DNA of 64,000 nt from Defluviitoga tunisiensis (GCF_000953715.1 NZ_LN824141.1:220676-284675), one strand, 5' to 3'; positions 37,607 through 47,812 are shown, counted from the stretch's first letter. The notes: generated from the letters alone by a model not told the origin. Numbers and translations: made by a program.

Positions 37607-39106
37607 ATGGAAAAATTTATGGATTTTAAAGAATATTTGGCTAAAATTTCGCGTTATGAACAAGCACTTTCTCTTATCTACTGGGACCTTGAAACTTATG
37701 CACCTGAAAATTCTGTAAATTATAGATCAGAAGTACTAGGTGAACTATCTGAAAGACATTATAATCTTTTTGTTTCTGATACAATAGCTGAATATTTAGA
37801 TTATTTTTCACAAGAAAACATTTTTAATAGTTTTTGCGAACAAGATAAAGCATTAATAAAAGTAACAAAAAAAGAATTCGAAAAAATAAAAAAAATTCCT
37901 GTAAAACTTGTAAGAAAACTAGCGCAGACCACTACAAAAGCAAATCATGCTTGGAAAAAAGCAAAAGAATGTGATAATTTTAATCTTTTTCAACCTTATT
38001 TAGAAGAAATTTTAGTGCTAAACAAAGAAAAAGCAGATATATTAGGGTATGAAAATAATAGATATGACGCCTTATTAGATTTATATGAACCTAACTTAAA
38101 AACTACAGAAATTTCTAAAATCAATGAATATTTAAAAGAGAATTTAACTCCTTTTTTAAATAAACTACTTGAAGACGGAGAAAAACCTCAAGATGATTTT
38201 TATAAGCAAAATTTTGATTTTAACAAACAAAAGCAATTGTCATTAGAAGCTTTAAAATTTATGAATTTTGACTTCAATTCTGGTAGATTGGATATTTCTG
38301 TACACCCTTTTACAACAAAAATCGGCCCCAGGGATGTAAGAATTACTACAAAATATAGCCCCCTAGATCTTAGATATTCTTTGTTTTCTACTATTCACGA
38401 ATGTGGTCATGCACTTTATGAGTTAAATATACCAGAAGCTTTTTTTGAAACTCCTTTAGATGAAGGGGCTTCAATGGCTATCCATGAGTCTCAATCAAGA
38501 TTTTGGGAAAACTTTATAGGCAGAAGCTTTCCTTTTTGGAATTTCTTTTCACCTATATTAAAAGCTATACTCAATTCTTTTGAAGGCTTATCAATTGAAT
38601 CTCTTTACAAAGGAGTAAATATAGTCGAGAGGAGCTTATTAAGAACAGAAGCAGACGAAGTTACCTATAATTTTCATATAATGTTGAGATATGAAATTGA
38701 AGAAGCTCTAATAAATGACAGAATTACTACTAAAGAATTGCCTTTAATATGGAATGATAAAATGAAAGAATATTTAGGAATAGTTCCTCCAAATGATTCT
38801 CTTGGTGTTTTACAAGATGTTCACTGGTCTAATGGTTCATTTGGTTACTTTCCATCATATATGTTAGGTAATCTTTATGCGGCTCAATTTAATTCTAAAT
38901 TAAAGCAAGACGTACCTGATTATTCTTTAGAACTTGAAAAAGGTAACGCTACATCGATTTTAACCTGGTTAAAAGAGAACATTCACCAATATGGAAAAAT
39001 GTATGAACCTCAAGAACTTATCTATAAAGTTACCGGAGAAACGCTTAATCCAAAATATTTTGTTGATTATATAACAAATAAGTATACAGAAATCTACAAT
39101 ATTTGA
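37607..39106 (+). CDS. Carboxypeptidase, M32 (Taq) family
   Basis: From ATG 37607 (GGTGGAGG at 6 bp) the protein has 499 residues, the usual length of the thermostable Taq-type metallocarboxypeptidases. The zinc site is STIHECGHALYELN (HExxH with Cys as the second spacer residue is seen as HECGH), followed by DEGASMAIHESQSRFWEN with the third ligand Glu. DPRDVRITT-like and YSPLDLRYSLF segments precede it. It removes C-terminal residues from peptides in the cytoplasm. Confidence 0.94.
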   Translation: MEKFMDFKEYLAKISRYEQALSLIYWDLETYAPENSVNYRSEVLGELSERHYNLFVSDTIAEYLDYFSQENIFNSFCEQDKALIKVTKKEFEKIKKIPVKLVRKLAQTTTKANHAWKKAKECDNFNLFQPYLEEILVLNKEKADILGYENNRYDALLDLYEPNLKTTEISKINEYLKENLTPFLNKLLEDGEKPQDDFYKQNFDFNKQKQLSLEALKFMNFDFNSGRLDISVHPFTTKIGPRDVRITTKYSPLDLRYSLFSTIHECGHALYELNIPEAFFETPLDEGASMAIHESQSRFWENFIGRSFPFWNFFSPILKAILNSFEGLSIESLYKGVNIVERSLLRTEADEVTYNFHIMLRYEIEEALINDRITTKELPLIWNDKMKEYLGIVPPNDSLGVLQDVHWSNGSFGYFPSYMLGNLYAAQFNSKLKQDVPDYSLELEKGNATSILTWLKENIHQYGKMYEPQELIYKVTGETLNPKYFVDYITNKYTEIYNI

Positions 39107-39113
39107 TAAAAAT

Positions 39114-39152
39114 GCTGCGAGTTTATGTAAAGTTAACTCGCAGCTGTTTCAT
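39114..39152. terminator. Bidirectional terminator between carboxypeptidase and Lon-family gene
   Basis: GCTGCGAGTT (39114-39123) and AACTCGCAGC (39135-39144) form a perfect 10-bp stem, followed by TGTTTCATTTT. It lies between convergent genes. Confidence 0.85.
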
Positions 39153-39164
39153 TTTCTCACATAT

Positions 39165-41576
39165 TTAATCTTTTTTCTCGTTCTCTTTTTCGTCTTCTTT
39201 TTTTGCTAGTTTTTTTAGATTTTCACATACATGATAATAAAAAGTTCCTTCTTCATACTCACCTTTTTCATTTATTTTTCCTGCTTTATAATCTGTCATC
39301 AATTCTACTGCCTCATCTATATTATCAATAATCCAAATATGAAAATTCTCATTTTCTATATCTTGAATAATTTCATCTTTTATAACTATATTATCAACAT
39401 TTTTTGCTGGTATAATCACACCTTGTTTTCCATTGAAACCTTTTATTTTACAGGTTTGGTAAAAACCTTCTATCTTCTGAGTTATTCCACCAACCGGTAA
39501 AACTTCTCCACTTTGATCCATAGAACCAGTAATAGCAATACTTTGTTTTAATGGAATATTTGCTATTGACGACATTAAAGCAAGAGTTTCAGCTACAGTT
39601 GCACTATCTCCTTCTATAATAGAGTAGACCTGTTCAAAATTTAGTGATACACCAAATCCACTTTGTATAAACGTAGAAAACTTATGTTTAAAATAATTTT
39701 CTATTATCAACGAAGACTTTTTGTATATTTTTCCACTTAAATCTATGTCACGATGTATATTTATTATTTTTTCAGAAGAAGATCGATAACTTTTAGCTGT
39801 AATCTTTACTGGATGTCCAAATGAAAAATCTATAGTATCGAGTACTGTTAAACCATTAATTTGACCAACCTTATAGCCTTCCACTAATAAATCTATTTTC
39901 TCGTTTTTAATAGCATCAAATATTTTATCTCTGTGAAATGAAAACATTTTTTCTTTGAAATCTATTGCACTTCTTATATTATTTGCATTTATATAATAAT
40001 TGGCAGGTATTTTACGAGAAAAATTATAAGCATCTATTAAAAGATTTTTTAGTTCTCCCAATTTCAAAGAAATTTTTTTATTACTTCCATTAATCCTGCA
40101 TGCATATTTTATTATCTCTTCTACCCCATCTTTTGTTATATGTGAAAGATTGTTTTCTTGAACAGCATTACTTAAAAACGCCATAAACTTATTTATATTC
40201 TCATCATCTAATTCTACTTCATAGTCAAATTGTGATTTTACTGGGAATAATTTTTCAAATTCGCTATCGTATGCTCTCATCATTGTGTAAACCCATTCTT
40301 CACCAATTAATATAACTCTAATATTTAAAGGTAAAGGTTCTGGCTCTAAAGTTTCTACACTTGAATAACCTTCTGCAGCTTGAATATTTTCAATTTTTAT
40401 CTCATTCTCTGTCAAAATTCGCTTCAAGACTTCCCAAGAATAAGGTTTCCTAAGAACTTTCTCAGCTTCCATTATTAGATAACCGCCAGTTGCTTTATGA
40501 AATGCACCAGGTTTTATCATAGTAAAATCTGTATGAAGAAATCCCATCTGTGAATAATATTCTATTCTTCCAACAAGATTTGAAAAAGTTGGGTTATCTT
40601 CCTCAACAACAGGGGCACCTTGAAGATAAGAATTATCAACTAAAACATTAACAGCATACCTCTTTTCTTTAAGCGCTTTAATAATATTTTGATTATCAGA
40701 GGTTAATTGCGATAGGTGAGTAGCCATATCTTCTTTCAAGAGTTGAAGGTATTCAAAAACATCAGAATATTTCAAATACTTTTTTTCTAAAGGTTCAAAA
40801 AGTTTACTTAAACTAAAAGTAGCCCAATACCTTCTTAGATTTTTAACCTCCTCCCAATACTCCTTGTCTAGTTGAGTTATTCTTGACATAGTTCTTTCGA
40901 TTAACTGCATTAATCTTTCAGAGTTTTTTCTAAACTGTTCTTTAATTTCATCTGGAAGACCTTCAAATTCTTGAGGAGTAAGCCTTTTTCCATTAAAGAT
41001 AGGGACACTTATAATACCTCTTTGTGAGGCTTCGAGTATGAAGCCTAAATTTTGAGCCTCTTTTCTTAAATCGTTCCATAATTGTTCTCTTTGAGCATTA
41101 TATTCTCTTTCTAAAGAACTCAAGCGGTCTTGAAATTCTTCTGTAGCCATTGTCTTGTTCAATACCTGAACAGATGAATCTATAATATTTTGTAATTCAG
41201 ATTTGAACTTTTTTCCTTCTCCTGCAGGCAATCTTAAAAGTTTTGGCTTCCTTTCCTCTAGAAAATTAAATACGTACATTACATCTGGAGGAGTTTTTTG
41301 ACCTAAAGCAATTTTTTCTACAATCTTACGAGTCATACTTCTTCTACCACTACCTGTAGGTCCAACCACAAATATGTTGTTTGAATTGTTAGAGCTTCTT
41401 AACGCAAAATCAATAATCTCACATGCATCTTTTTGTATCGTATAATCTTGATATGACCCTACTTTTATTGATTGTGTATTCTCTACTTTTATTTCAGGTA
41501 TATTTATTGAGAAATCACTTAATTTTAGTTTTCTCATAAAATTTTTAGGCGAAATAGCCCTTAGTTTTGTAAACAT
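39165..41576 (-). CDS. Lon-family (LonB-like) ATP-dependent protease
   Basis: The 803-residue protein has an atypical Walker A VVGPTGSGRRS near residue 70, a long helical insertion (about 130-290), AAA features including PGAFHKATGGYLIMEAE, and a C-terminal Lon peptidase domain with catalytic S658 in EGDSATVAE and K701 in GGITQKIEG, spaced 43 residues as in Lon. The Lys/Glu-rich C-terminal tail is charged. This AAA_32-type Lon relative degrades unfolded or regulatory proteins. The start codon has no close ribosome binding site: AAAGGAGGAAG is about 22 bp away. Confidence 0.92.
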   Translation of the reverse strand: MFTKLRAISPKNFMRKLKLSDFSINIPEIKVENTQSIKVGSYQDYTIQKDACEIIDFALRSSNNSNNIFVVGPTGSGRRSMTRKIVEKIALGQKTPPDVMYVFNFLEERKPKLLRLPAGEGKKFKSELQNIIDSSVQVLNKTMATEEFQDRLSSLEREYNAQREQLWNDLRKEAQNLGFILEASQRGIISVPIFNGKRLTPQEFEGLPDEIKEQFRKNSERLMQLIERTMSRITQLDKEYWEEVKNLRRYWATFSLSKLFEPLEKKYLKYSDVFEYLQLLKEDMATHLSQLTSDNQNIIKALKEKRYAVNVLVDNSYLQGAPVVEEDNPTFSNLVGRIEYYSQMGFLHTDFTMIKPGAFHKATGGYLIMEAEKVLRKPYSWEVLKRILTENEIKIENIQAAEGYSSVETLEPEPLPLNIRVILIGEEWVYTMMRAYDSEFEKLFPVKSQFDYEVELDDENINKFMAFLSNAVQENNLSHITKDGVEEIIKYACRINGSNKKISLKLGELKNLLIDAYNFSRKIPANYYINANNIRSAIDFKEKMFSFHRDKIFDAIKNEKIDLLVEGYKVGQINGLTVLDTIDFSFGHPVKITAKSYRSSSEKIINIHRDIDLSGKIYKKSSLIIENYFKHKFSTFIQSGFGVSLNFEQVYSIIEGDSATVAETLALMSSIANIPLKQSIAITGSMDQSGEVLPVGGITQKIEGFYQTCKIKGFNGKQGVIIPAKNVDNIVIKDEIIQDIENENFHIWIIDNIDEAVELMTDYKAGKINEKGEYEEGTFYYHVCENLKKLAKKEDEKENEKKD

Positions 41577-41627
41577 TAATTATAGAAAAAGGGAGTCGCC
41601 TTCCTCCTTTCTTAACAAATTGGACTT

Positions 41628-42929
41628 TCAAAGGTAACTAAAGTCAAATCTATTAAAAATTGCTTCTATGTTTCTTAAATAATATTGTGGTGAAAATAAT
41701 TCTTCAAACTCTTCTTGAGACAAATTTTCGAGAATTCGACTTTCTTGGGAAAGTAGATCTTTAAAATTCTTCTTTTGATCCCATGCCTTCATTGCATATT
41801 TTTGCACTAATTCATAAGCTTCTTCTCGGCTGAATCCTTTTTCGACAAGCTTCAAAAGTACTCTTTGTGAATACACTAAATTGTAAGATTTTTCAATGTT
41901 CTCTTTCATTGCATCCTCATGCACTACCAAATTGCTTGCCAAAAAATTTGCTTTATTTAACATATAATAAGCCAAAATAGTAGCATCTGTCATGAATACC
42001 CTTTCAACTGAAGAATGGGAAATATCTCTCTCATGCCACAAAGAAATATTTTCGTAAGCTGCAGATACATAAGATCTTAACATCCTAGACATTCCTGTTA
42101 ACCGTTCACATAAAATCGGATTTTTCTTATGAGGCATTGCAGAAGATCCTCTTTGCCCTTTTTTAAATGGCTCTTCTACTTCTAATACCTCAGTTTTTTG
42201 AAGATGTCTTATTTCTATGGCAAATCTTTCAATAGAAGCACCAATTAACGCTAACACGCTAAAAAATTCTGCATGAAGATCTCGTGGGACGACTTGTGTT
42301 GAAACTTTGCAAGGTCGAAGTTCTAACTTTCTCAAGGCTATTTCTTCTACTTGAGGATCTAAATTTGCATAGTTTCCAACAGCTCCACTGATTTTCCCTT
42401 GTGAAATATCAAAGATGGCTTTTTCTAACCTTTCTTTATTTCTTTCTGACTCCGACACGAAACTTAATATTTTTAAACCAAAAGAAGTTGGTTCTGCATG
42501 AACTCCATGAGTTCTACCTACAATCACTGTATATTTATGTTTTAAAGCCAGTTTTTTCAAAGAGTTGATGTAATTATCTAGCTCTTTTTCTATGAGCTCC
42601 CCAGCTCTTTTAATAGCCAAAGCATTTGCAGTATCTACCACATCAGAAGATGTCAAACCCATATGAAAATATCTAGCAGCATCACCCATATATTCTGTAA
42701 CAACTTTTATAAAGGCTATCACATCATGATCAACTACTTTCTCAGTTTCCAAAATTTTTTCTACATCAATCTTTGCCTTCTGCCTTGCTTCTAAGGCGGT
42801 CCCCTGAGGAGCAATATTTAATTGTTCAAATGCCTCAATTACAGCGAGTTCTACTTCGAGCCATCTATTATACTGTGCTTCTAATGTCCAAATATCCTTA
42901 ATAGGACTTATTGAGTATCTATCTATCAA
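41628..42929 (-). CDS. purB: Adenylosuccinate lyase
   Basis: PurB cleaves SAICAR and adenylosuccinate in purine synthesis. From TTG 42929 (MIDRYSISPIKDIW, AGAGGTG 7 bp upstream) it has 433 residues. The in-frame GTG at 42938 overlaps that site. HMGLTSSDVVDTANAL, the GSSAMPHKKNP signature and catalytic histidine in VGRTHGVHAEPTS are present. It overlaps the end of proC by 11 bp. Confidence 0.96.
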   Translation of the reverse strand: MIDRYSISPIKDIWTLEAQYNRWLEVELAVIEAFEQLNIAPQGTALEARQKAKIDVEKILETEKVVDHDVIAFIKVVTEYMGDAARYFHMGLTSSDVVDTANALAIKRAGELIEKELDNYINSLKKLALKHKYTVIVGRTHGVHAEPTSFGLKILSFVSESERNKERLEKAIFDISQGKISGAVGNYANLDPQVEEIALRKLELRPCKVSTQVVPRDLHAEFFSVLALIGASIERFAIEIRHLQKTEVLEVEEPFKKGQRGSSAMPHKKNPILCERLTGMSRMLRSYVSAAYENISLWHERDISHSSVERVFMTDATILAYYMLNKANFLASNLVVHEDAMKENIEKSYNLVYSQRVLLKLVEKGFSREEAYELVQKYAMKAWDQKKNFKDLLSQESRILENLSQEEFEELFSPQYYLRNIEAIFNRFDFSYL

Positions 42930-43752
42930 ATTTAACACCTCTTTGTGAATTTATTTCTTGAGATCTGTTTGCTGCTTCCTTTACTGCATTCATTATTATC
43001 CCACGAATACCCCGATTTTCTAAAACCTCAATCCCTCTAATAGCAGTTCCCCCAGGTGAAGTAACCATATCTTTTAATTCGCCAGGATGTTTATTGCTTT
43101 CCAGTACCATTTTAGCAGACCCTAAAACTGTTCTTGCAGCAAATTCTAAGGAAAGATCTCTAGGTAACCCCATTAAAACTCCTCCATCGGCTAAGGCTTC
43201 AATAATAATGTACACATAAGCAGGACCACTTCCACTTAAAGCTGTTATAACATCCATCATATCTTCTTCTACTAAATAGACTCTACCAACGCTTTCCAAA
43301 AGATTTTTAACCATACTGATTTCTTCATCAGACACATTCTTGTTTCTGCTTATTGCTATTACACCTTCTCCAACCAATATTGGAGTATTAGGCATTGCAC
43401 GTATTATTTTTGCGGATGAAGGCAAAGCTTTTTCTAAATGTTCAATGGTTATCCCAGCTGCAATAGAAATAACTATTTTGTCTTTACAAAAGGAACTAAT
43501 TTCTTTCAATACTTTATCAATTACCTGAGGTTTAACTGATAGAAGAACTATATCACATTGTTGAACAGCCTTGATATTATCATTCAAAGTCTCAATATTG
43601 CAATATACAGGGTTCATTTCAAAATTGTCTACACAAATATCTGTACCAACTATCTGTTCTTTTTTCAAAATTCCCGCATTAACCAAGCCTTTTGCTAAAG
43701 TGCTTCCCATTTTACCTAAACCTATTATGCATAATTTTTTGTCCATTTTCAT
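42919..43752 (-). CDS. proC: Pyrroline-5-carboxylate reductase
   Basis: The 277-residue enzyme performs the last step of proline synthesis. CIIGLGKMGSTLAKGLVNAG is the NAD(P) site, MPNTPILVGEG and ALSGSGPAYVYIIIEALADGG are family signatures, and DMVTSPGGTAIRGIEVLE closes the substrate site. It overlaps proA by 4 bp (ATGA-type) and purB by 11 bp. Confidence 0.96.
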   Translation of the reverse strand: MKMDKKLCIIGLGKMGSTLAKGLVNAGILKKEQIVGTDICVDNFEMNPVYCNIETLNDNIKAVQQCDIVLLSVKPQVIDKVLKEISSFCKDKIVISIAAGITIEHLEKALPSSAKIIRAMPNTPILVGEGVIAISRNKNVSDEEISMVKNLLESVGRVYLVEEDMMDVITALSGSGPAYVYIIIEALADGGVLMGLPRDLSLEFAARTVLGSAKMVLESNKHPGELKDMVTSPGGTAIRGIEVLENRGIRGIIMNAVKEAANRSQEINSQRGVKFDR

Positions 43753-44999
43753 CTGACCTGCCCATTACCTAAAATAACATATTTATATGTAGTGAGATCC
43801 TCTATACCAATAGGACCTCTAACATGAAGCTTTTGGGTACTAATACCCATCTCTGCACCGTAACCAAATTCCTCTCCATCGGTGAACCTAGTTGAAGCGT
43901 TAACATACACTGCAGCAGCATCAATTTCATTCAAAAATTTTCTGATTGTTATATAATTTTCTGTAACAATGGCTTCAGAATGTTTTGAGCTATATGTATT
44001 TATATGTTTAATAGCCTCTTCAACATCTTCGACTATTTTTACTGCTAGGATGTAATCTAAATATTCTGTTTCCCAGTCCTTATCGGTTGCAGGTTTTATT
44101 TGAGGTAAAATTTTTAAGGTTTTTTTACACCCTCTAAACTCAACTTTATTATTTAATAAAAGGTATAATTTTTTAAGAAATTCATTAGCTATATCGTTGT
44201 GTACAAGAATAGTTTCCACTGCATTACATACCGAAGGTCTACTTATTTTAGCATTCTCTACTATCTTTAAGGCCTTATTAATATCCGCATCTTTATCTAC
44301 ATACACATGACAATTACCTGCTCCAGTTTGTATTACAGGTATTCTAGAATTTTCGATTGTGTAGTTTATTAGTGAAGGACCTCCACGTGGGATCAGAACA
44401 TCTATATATTGATATAATTTCATCAATTCATCAACTGCTTTTCTATCAGTCACATCAATGAATTGAACAATTTCTTTGGAAAAACCTGCTTTTTCAATTG
44501 CGTTTTGTATAACGTTTACTAAAGCTGTGTTAGAATTTATGGCTTCAGATCCTCCTCTTAAAATAACTGTATTGCCTGATTTTATACATAAAGCTGCTGC
44601 ATCAACTGTAACGTTGGGACGTGCTTCATAAATAATAGCAACTACTCCTAAAGGTACAACCATTTTACCTATCATTAAACCATTAGGACGTTTCCACATA
44701 GTCTTAATATCACCTAATGTACTAGGCAAATTAGCAACCTTTTCAACACTATTAGATATATTAAATATCCGCTCTTCATTTAATTTAAGCCTATCCAATA
44801 AAGCCTCAGTAATTCCCTTTTCTTTAGCTAAGGATAAATCTTTTTGATTCTCTAATAAAATGTAATCACTTTTTTCTCTTAATTCATTCGCTATATATTT
44901 AAGTATGTTTTTTCTATCTGCATCAGAAATCAAAGCAAATTCAGTACATATTTGTTTTGCCTTCATTGCTTTTTCAACAACTAGACTTTCAATATTCAT
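43749..44999 (-). CDS. proA: Gamma-glutamyl phosphate reductase
   Basis: The 416-residue aldehyde-dehydrogenase-fold enzyme makes glutamate semialdehyde in proline synthesis. YEARPNVTVDAAALCIKSGN, catalytic Cys in RPSVCNAVETILV and the C-terminal FGYGAEMGISTQKLHVRGP are characteristic. GGAGG precedes the ATG at 44999. proC follows, but proB (glutamate 5-kinase), usually adjacent, is not in this window. Confidence 0.96.
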   Translation of the reverse strand: MNIESLVVEKAMKAKQICTEFALISDADRKNILKYIANELREKSDYILLENQKDLSLAKEKGITEALLDRLKLNEERIFNISNSVEKVANLPSTLGDIKTMWKRPNGLMIGKMVVPLGVVAIIYEARPNVTVDAAALCIKSGNTVILRGGSEAINSNTALVNVIQNAIEKAGFSKEIVQFIDVTDRKAVDELMKLYQYIDVLIPRGGPSLINYTIENSRIPVIQTGAGNCHVYVDKDADINKALKIVENAKISRPSVCNAVETILVHNDIANEFLKKLYLLLNNKVEFRGCKKTLKILPQIKPATDKDWETEYLDYILAVKIVEDVEEAIKHINTYSSKHSEAIVTENYITIRKFLNEIDAAAVYVNASTRFTDGEEFGYGAEMGISTQKLHVRGPIGIEDLTTYKYVILGNGQVR

Positions 45000-45011
45000 T
45001 TCATTCCTCCC

Positions 45012-46100
45012 TCATTGATAGAACATATAGAACCATACCCAGATACCACTGTTTTGAAATTTAAATTTTTTATTTGCTTTCCTTCCAAAGTATTCTTCAA
45101 AATTAGACTCTGGAGTTATAAAATAAAACTTTCCATTTGGAAAAGCTCTCAATAAATGTCTCATTTTCTTATAAGTATCTTTTGTATTATCTTTTTCTTT
45201 CATACCATATGGTAAGTTTGAAATAAAATAAATTTCATCATTTGACGATTCTAGAGATTCCATTGCTTTTTTTTCAAAATGGATCTTAACGTTCGCTAAA
45301 GACGCATTTTCTTTTGCAATAGAAATTGCTTTATAACTCTTGTCGTATCCATATATTCTATAATTTATTTCTTCTGGCTCAAAATATGGGTAAAAACTAT
45401 GCCTAAATTCATTAAATATTCTCCATTTTTCGCATACATATTCTTTTTTTAATGATTTACCACTTGCATATAAGGCTGCCTCAATTGGAATTGTTCCTGA
45501 ACCACAAAAAGGATCTATTAAAGTATATTTTGCTTCCCACTTTGATAGAAGAACCATACTCGCAGCTATCGTTTCTCTTAGGGAAGTACTAACATGTTGC
45601 GTTCTATAACCTCTTTTAGCAAGTGATTCTTTATAAACAGTATCAAGGGCAACTGTTACTACATTATCTTTTAAATACACATAGATAGGGTAAATTACCT
45701 CGTTTTCTTCCCAAATTGTACATTTGTAGCTACTTTTGAGTTTTTCATATATTGCTTTTTTGATAATTGATGCCACAGCACCTGTTGCTGATAAATCAGA
45801 ATTTGTTATCTTAACTTTTTCAACAACTAATCTTCCATTTTTTTCAACATATTCCGCCCAATTAAGATTATAAACTTTATCAAAAAGATCATCAAAGTTA
45901 TTTGAATAAAACTCTCCAACTTTTATTAATATCCTATCAACAGTCCTAAAATTATTTAATATACTCGGAATATCTTCAAGAGGGGCAGAAAATTTTACTT
46001 TACCAGACATTGAATCAATAATGTTATAACCATGAGACTTTATTTCATAAGCTGGAGCTGCCTCCAACCCAGATGTGCATAATGAAATTAACTCAACCAT
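45012..46100 (-). CDS. THUMP-domain RNA methyltransferase (RlmL/YpsC-like)
   Basis: The 362-residue protein combines an N-terminal ferredoxin-like/THUMP region (about 1-160) with a SAM methyltransferase domain. It shows LAKRGYRTQHVSTSLRETIAASMV, TLIDPFCGSGTIPIEAAL and motif IV ISNLPYGMKE (NLPYG). This layout matches the N2-guanine rRNA methyltransferases such as the N-terminal half of RlmL. The exact base is inferred from family only. AAGGAG lies 6 bp before the ATG. It heads the proA-proC-purB run. Confidence 0.92.
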   Translation of the reverse strand: MVELISLCTSGLEAAPAYEIKSHGYNIIDSMSGKVKFSAPLEDIPSILNNFRTVDRILIKVGEFYSNNFDDLFDKVYNLNWAEYVEKNGRLVVEKVKITNSDLSATGAVASIIKKAIYEKLKSSYKCTIWEENEVIYPIYVYLKDNVVTVALDTVYKESLAKRGYRTQHVSTSLRETIAASMVLLSKWEAKYTLIDPFCGSGTIPIEAALYASGKSLKKEYVCEKWRIFNEFRHSFYPYFEPEEINYRIYGYDKSYKAISIAKENASLANVKIHFEKKAMESLESSNDEIYFISNLPYGMKEKDNTKDTYKKMRHLLRAFPNGKFYFITPESNFEEYFGRKANKKFKFQNSGIWVWFYMFYQ

Positions 46101-46268
46101 GTTGTACTCCTTACCTGTGACTTTTTCTGTTTATTATTAATTATACCATTTAATTTAGACATTTATTGTACATGACTCAAAGGAATGTAAATGATTAAAT
46201 TTAACCATTGATACAATAAAAATTTATAAATGTACAACTCTTATATACACTAAAAAGCATAAAAACCC

Positions 46269-46297
46269 TTGACTCATATACAAAGTTCTGATAAAAT
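46269..46297 (+). promoter_or_regulatory. Sigma-70-type promoter of the FMN-binding protein gene
   Basis: TTGACT (46269-46274), 17-bp spacer, TAAAAT (46292-46297). The start codon is about 97 bp downstream. Confidence 0.8.
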
Positions 46298-46393
46298 TAT
46301 AAATGTATAAAGGAAAAAATAAGTGGAGCAACAGCAATTAAATTTATAATCATATTGTTAAATATCGCACAAATAAAAGGAGGCTGAGATTCA

Positions 46394-47104
46394 ATGAACA
46401 AAAAAAGAGTTTTGTCAGTTATGTTAGTAGTAGTATTAATGGTTTCAATGAGTTTTGCCGCTCTCTTTGGAAAAGCAAAGTGGAATGATGGAACTTACGT
46501 AGGTTATTCCGATCCAAGCGATAGAACCTACACAAAGGCCGTTGTAAAAATTGAAAAAGGTAAAATAGTTGAGGTCACATTAGAGGAAATCATTAACACA
46601 ACAGGATTCGCAAAGGATGAAACTTACCCATGGGAACCATGGCACGAAGCAATGAAGGAATTACCAAAGAGATTTGTTAAGGCAAATGGTACTAAAATAG
46701 ATACTTATACAGGTGCAACACACTCTTCTGAAATGGCCATTCAAGCAGTTGAAAGAGCTTTGAAACGTGCTGAAGGGTTTGAGGGAGTAATAGATGGAAA
46801 ATATGTGGGTCATTCGCAAATTTCCGAAAGAAATGACAGGGCAAATGCAATAATAGAAGTAAAAGATGGAAAGTTGGTTAGTGTAGTCTTAAACGAATAC
46901 AGAGATGTTTATAACACAGGAGAACCAAAAACAGAAGAAACTTATCCTTGGGAAGCATTTCATGAAGCAAAAGTAGTTATTGCAGAAAGAATTTTGGAAA
47001 AGGGAACTGTCCCAGTTGATACTTATACTGGAGCTACAGGAAGTTCTAATATGTTCATTGAGGCAGTTAAAGACGCTATGATAAAAGCCGGTTTTAAGTT
47101 TTAA
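46394..47104 (+). CDS. Exported protein with two FMN-binding (flavinylation) domains
   Basis: The 236-residue protein has a signal peptide (residues 1-23, KKRVLSVMLVVVLMVSMSFA) and two tandem FMN-binding domains starting DGTYVGYSDPSDRTY and DGKYVGHSQISERND. Each ends in an ApbE-type flavinylation motif, DTYTGATHSS and DTYTGATGSS, whose second Thr would carry covalent FMN. Both domains contain ETYPWE-type segments. It is probably a periplasmic or cell-surface electron carrier. No apbE or quinone oxidoreductase is in the window. The ribosome binding site is AAGGAGG at 10 bp, and a strong promoter and terminator make it a single-gene unit. Confidence 0.9.
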   Translation: MNKKRVLSVMLVVVLMVSMSFAALFGKAKWNDGTYVGYSDPSDRTYTKAVVKIEKGKIVEVTLEEIINTTGFAKDETYPWEPWHEAMKELPKRFVKANGTKIDTYTGATHSSEMAIQAVERALKRAEGFEGVIDGKYVGHSQISERNDRANAIIEVKDGKLVSVVLNEYRDVYNTGEPKTEETYPWEAFHEAKVVIAERILEKGTVPVDTYTGATGSSNMFIEAVKDAMIKAGFKF

Positions 47105-47137
47105 TTCCATTTGTATATAAACTAATAAGTACTTCTC

Positions 47138-47172
47138 AAAACAAAAAAGGGCGAAAGCCCTTTTTGTTTTTT
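47138..47172 (+). terminator. Terminator of the FMN-binding protein gene
   Basis: AAAAAGGGC, tetraloop GAAA and GCCCTTTTT (47144-47165), followed by GTTTTTTG. Confidence 0.93.
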
Positions 47173-47245
47173 GCTTTGTTAATGAATATACATACTCAAA
47201 CAAAAACTTTTTGATTGTGGTATAATTTCTTTGGGAGGTATCAAT

Positions 47246-47812
47246 ATGGATTACTGTAATAGATTTAGCGAAAATATTTCACTGCCCGTCTGCTTAATAA
47301 CTGTAAAGAGTGAATCAAGAGTTAATTCGATGACCGTAGCATGGTCTACCCCTTTATCTTCAAACCCACCACTATTTGGATTTGCAATCCGTAAGAACCG
47401 ATTTACTTACCAATTAATAGTTAAAGAAAAAGAATTTACAGTATCTTTTTTGTCTCTGGAAAAAAGCGATTTGGCCGTTAAATTAGGAAGAATTTCTGGT
47501 AGAGAAGGCGATAAAGTATCCGCAATCTCTTTAAAATTGAAAGATTCTGATGTGGTGAAAACCCCTTATGTTGAAGAAGCTTATTTTGCAATGGAATGCA
47601 AACTTGAGAATCTTTTTGAAACAGGTGATCATGATTTCGTTGTTGGGAGAGTTGTTTCTGTTCATCCAACTAAAAATGTTTTAATTGACTCGAAACCTGC
47701 AATATACCTAGGAAATGACACGTTTACAACCATTGATACATCTCAAATTAATAAATTTGATACTAAAGAGATAGTTGCAAGTATTAAAAACTCTTTTGGC
47801 AGAGGTGCATAA
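47246..47812 (+). CDS. Flavin reductase-like domain protein
   Basis: From ATG 47246 (GGGAGG at 7 bp) the protein has 188 residues. ISLPVCLITVKSESRVNSMT, VAWSTPLSSNPPLFGFAIRK, TVSFLSLEKSD and HDFVVGRVVSVH follow the split-barrel FMN-binding flavin reductase fold. Members reduce FMN with NAD(P)H or bind FMN as flavoredoxin-like electron carriers. Its location just after a flavinylated exported protein is suggestive, but they have separate transcription signals. The next gene starts 1 bp after its stop. Confidence 0.9.
   Translation: MDYCNRFSENISLPVCLITVKSESRVNSMTVAWSTPLSSNPPLFGFAIRKNRFTYQLIVKEKEFTVSFLSLEKSDLAVKLGRISGREGDKVSAISLKLKDSDVVKTPYVEEAYFAMECKLENLFETGDHDFVVGRVVSVHPTKNVLIDSKPAIYLGNDTFTTIDTSQINKFDTKEIVASIKNSFGRGA

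Noticed and set aside
39231..39500. Plus-strand open frame of 89 codons opposite the Lon-family gene
   Set aside because: Low-complexity Phe/Ile-rich antisense shadow of a well supported protease gene, with no ribosome binding site. The same applies to other antisense frames in the window.
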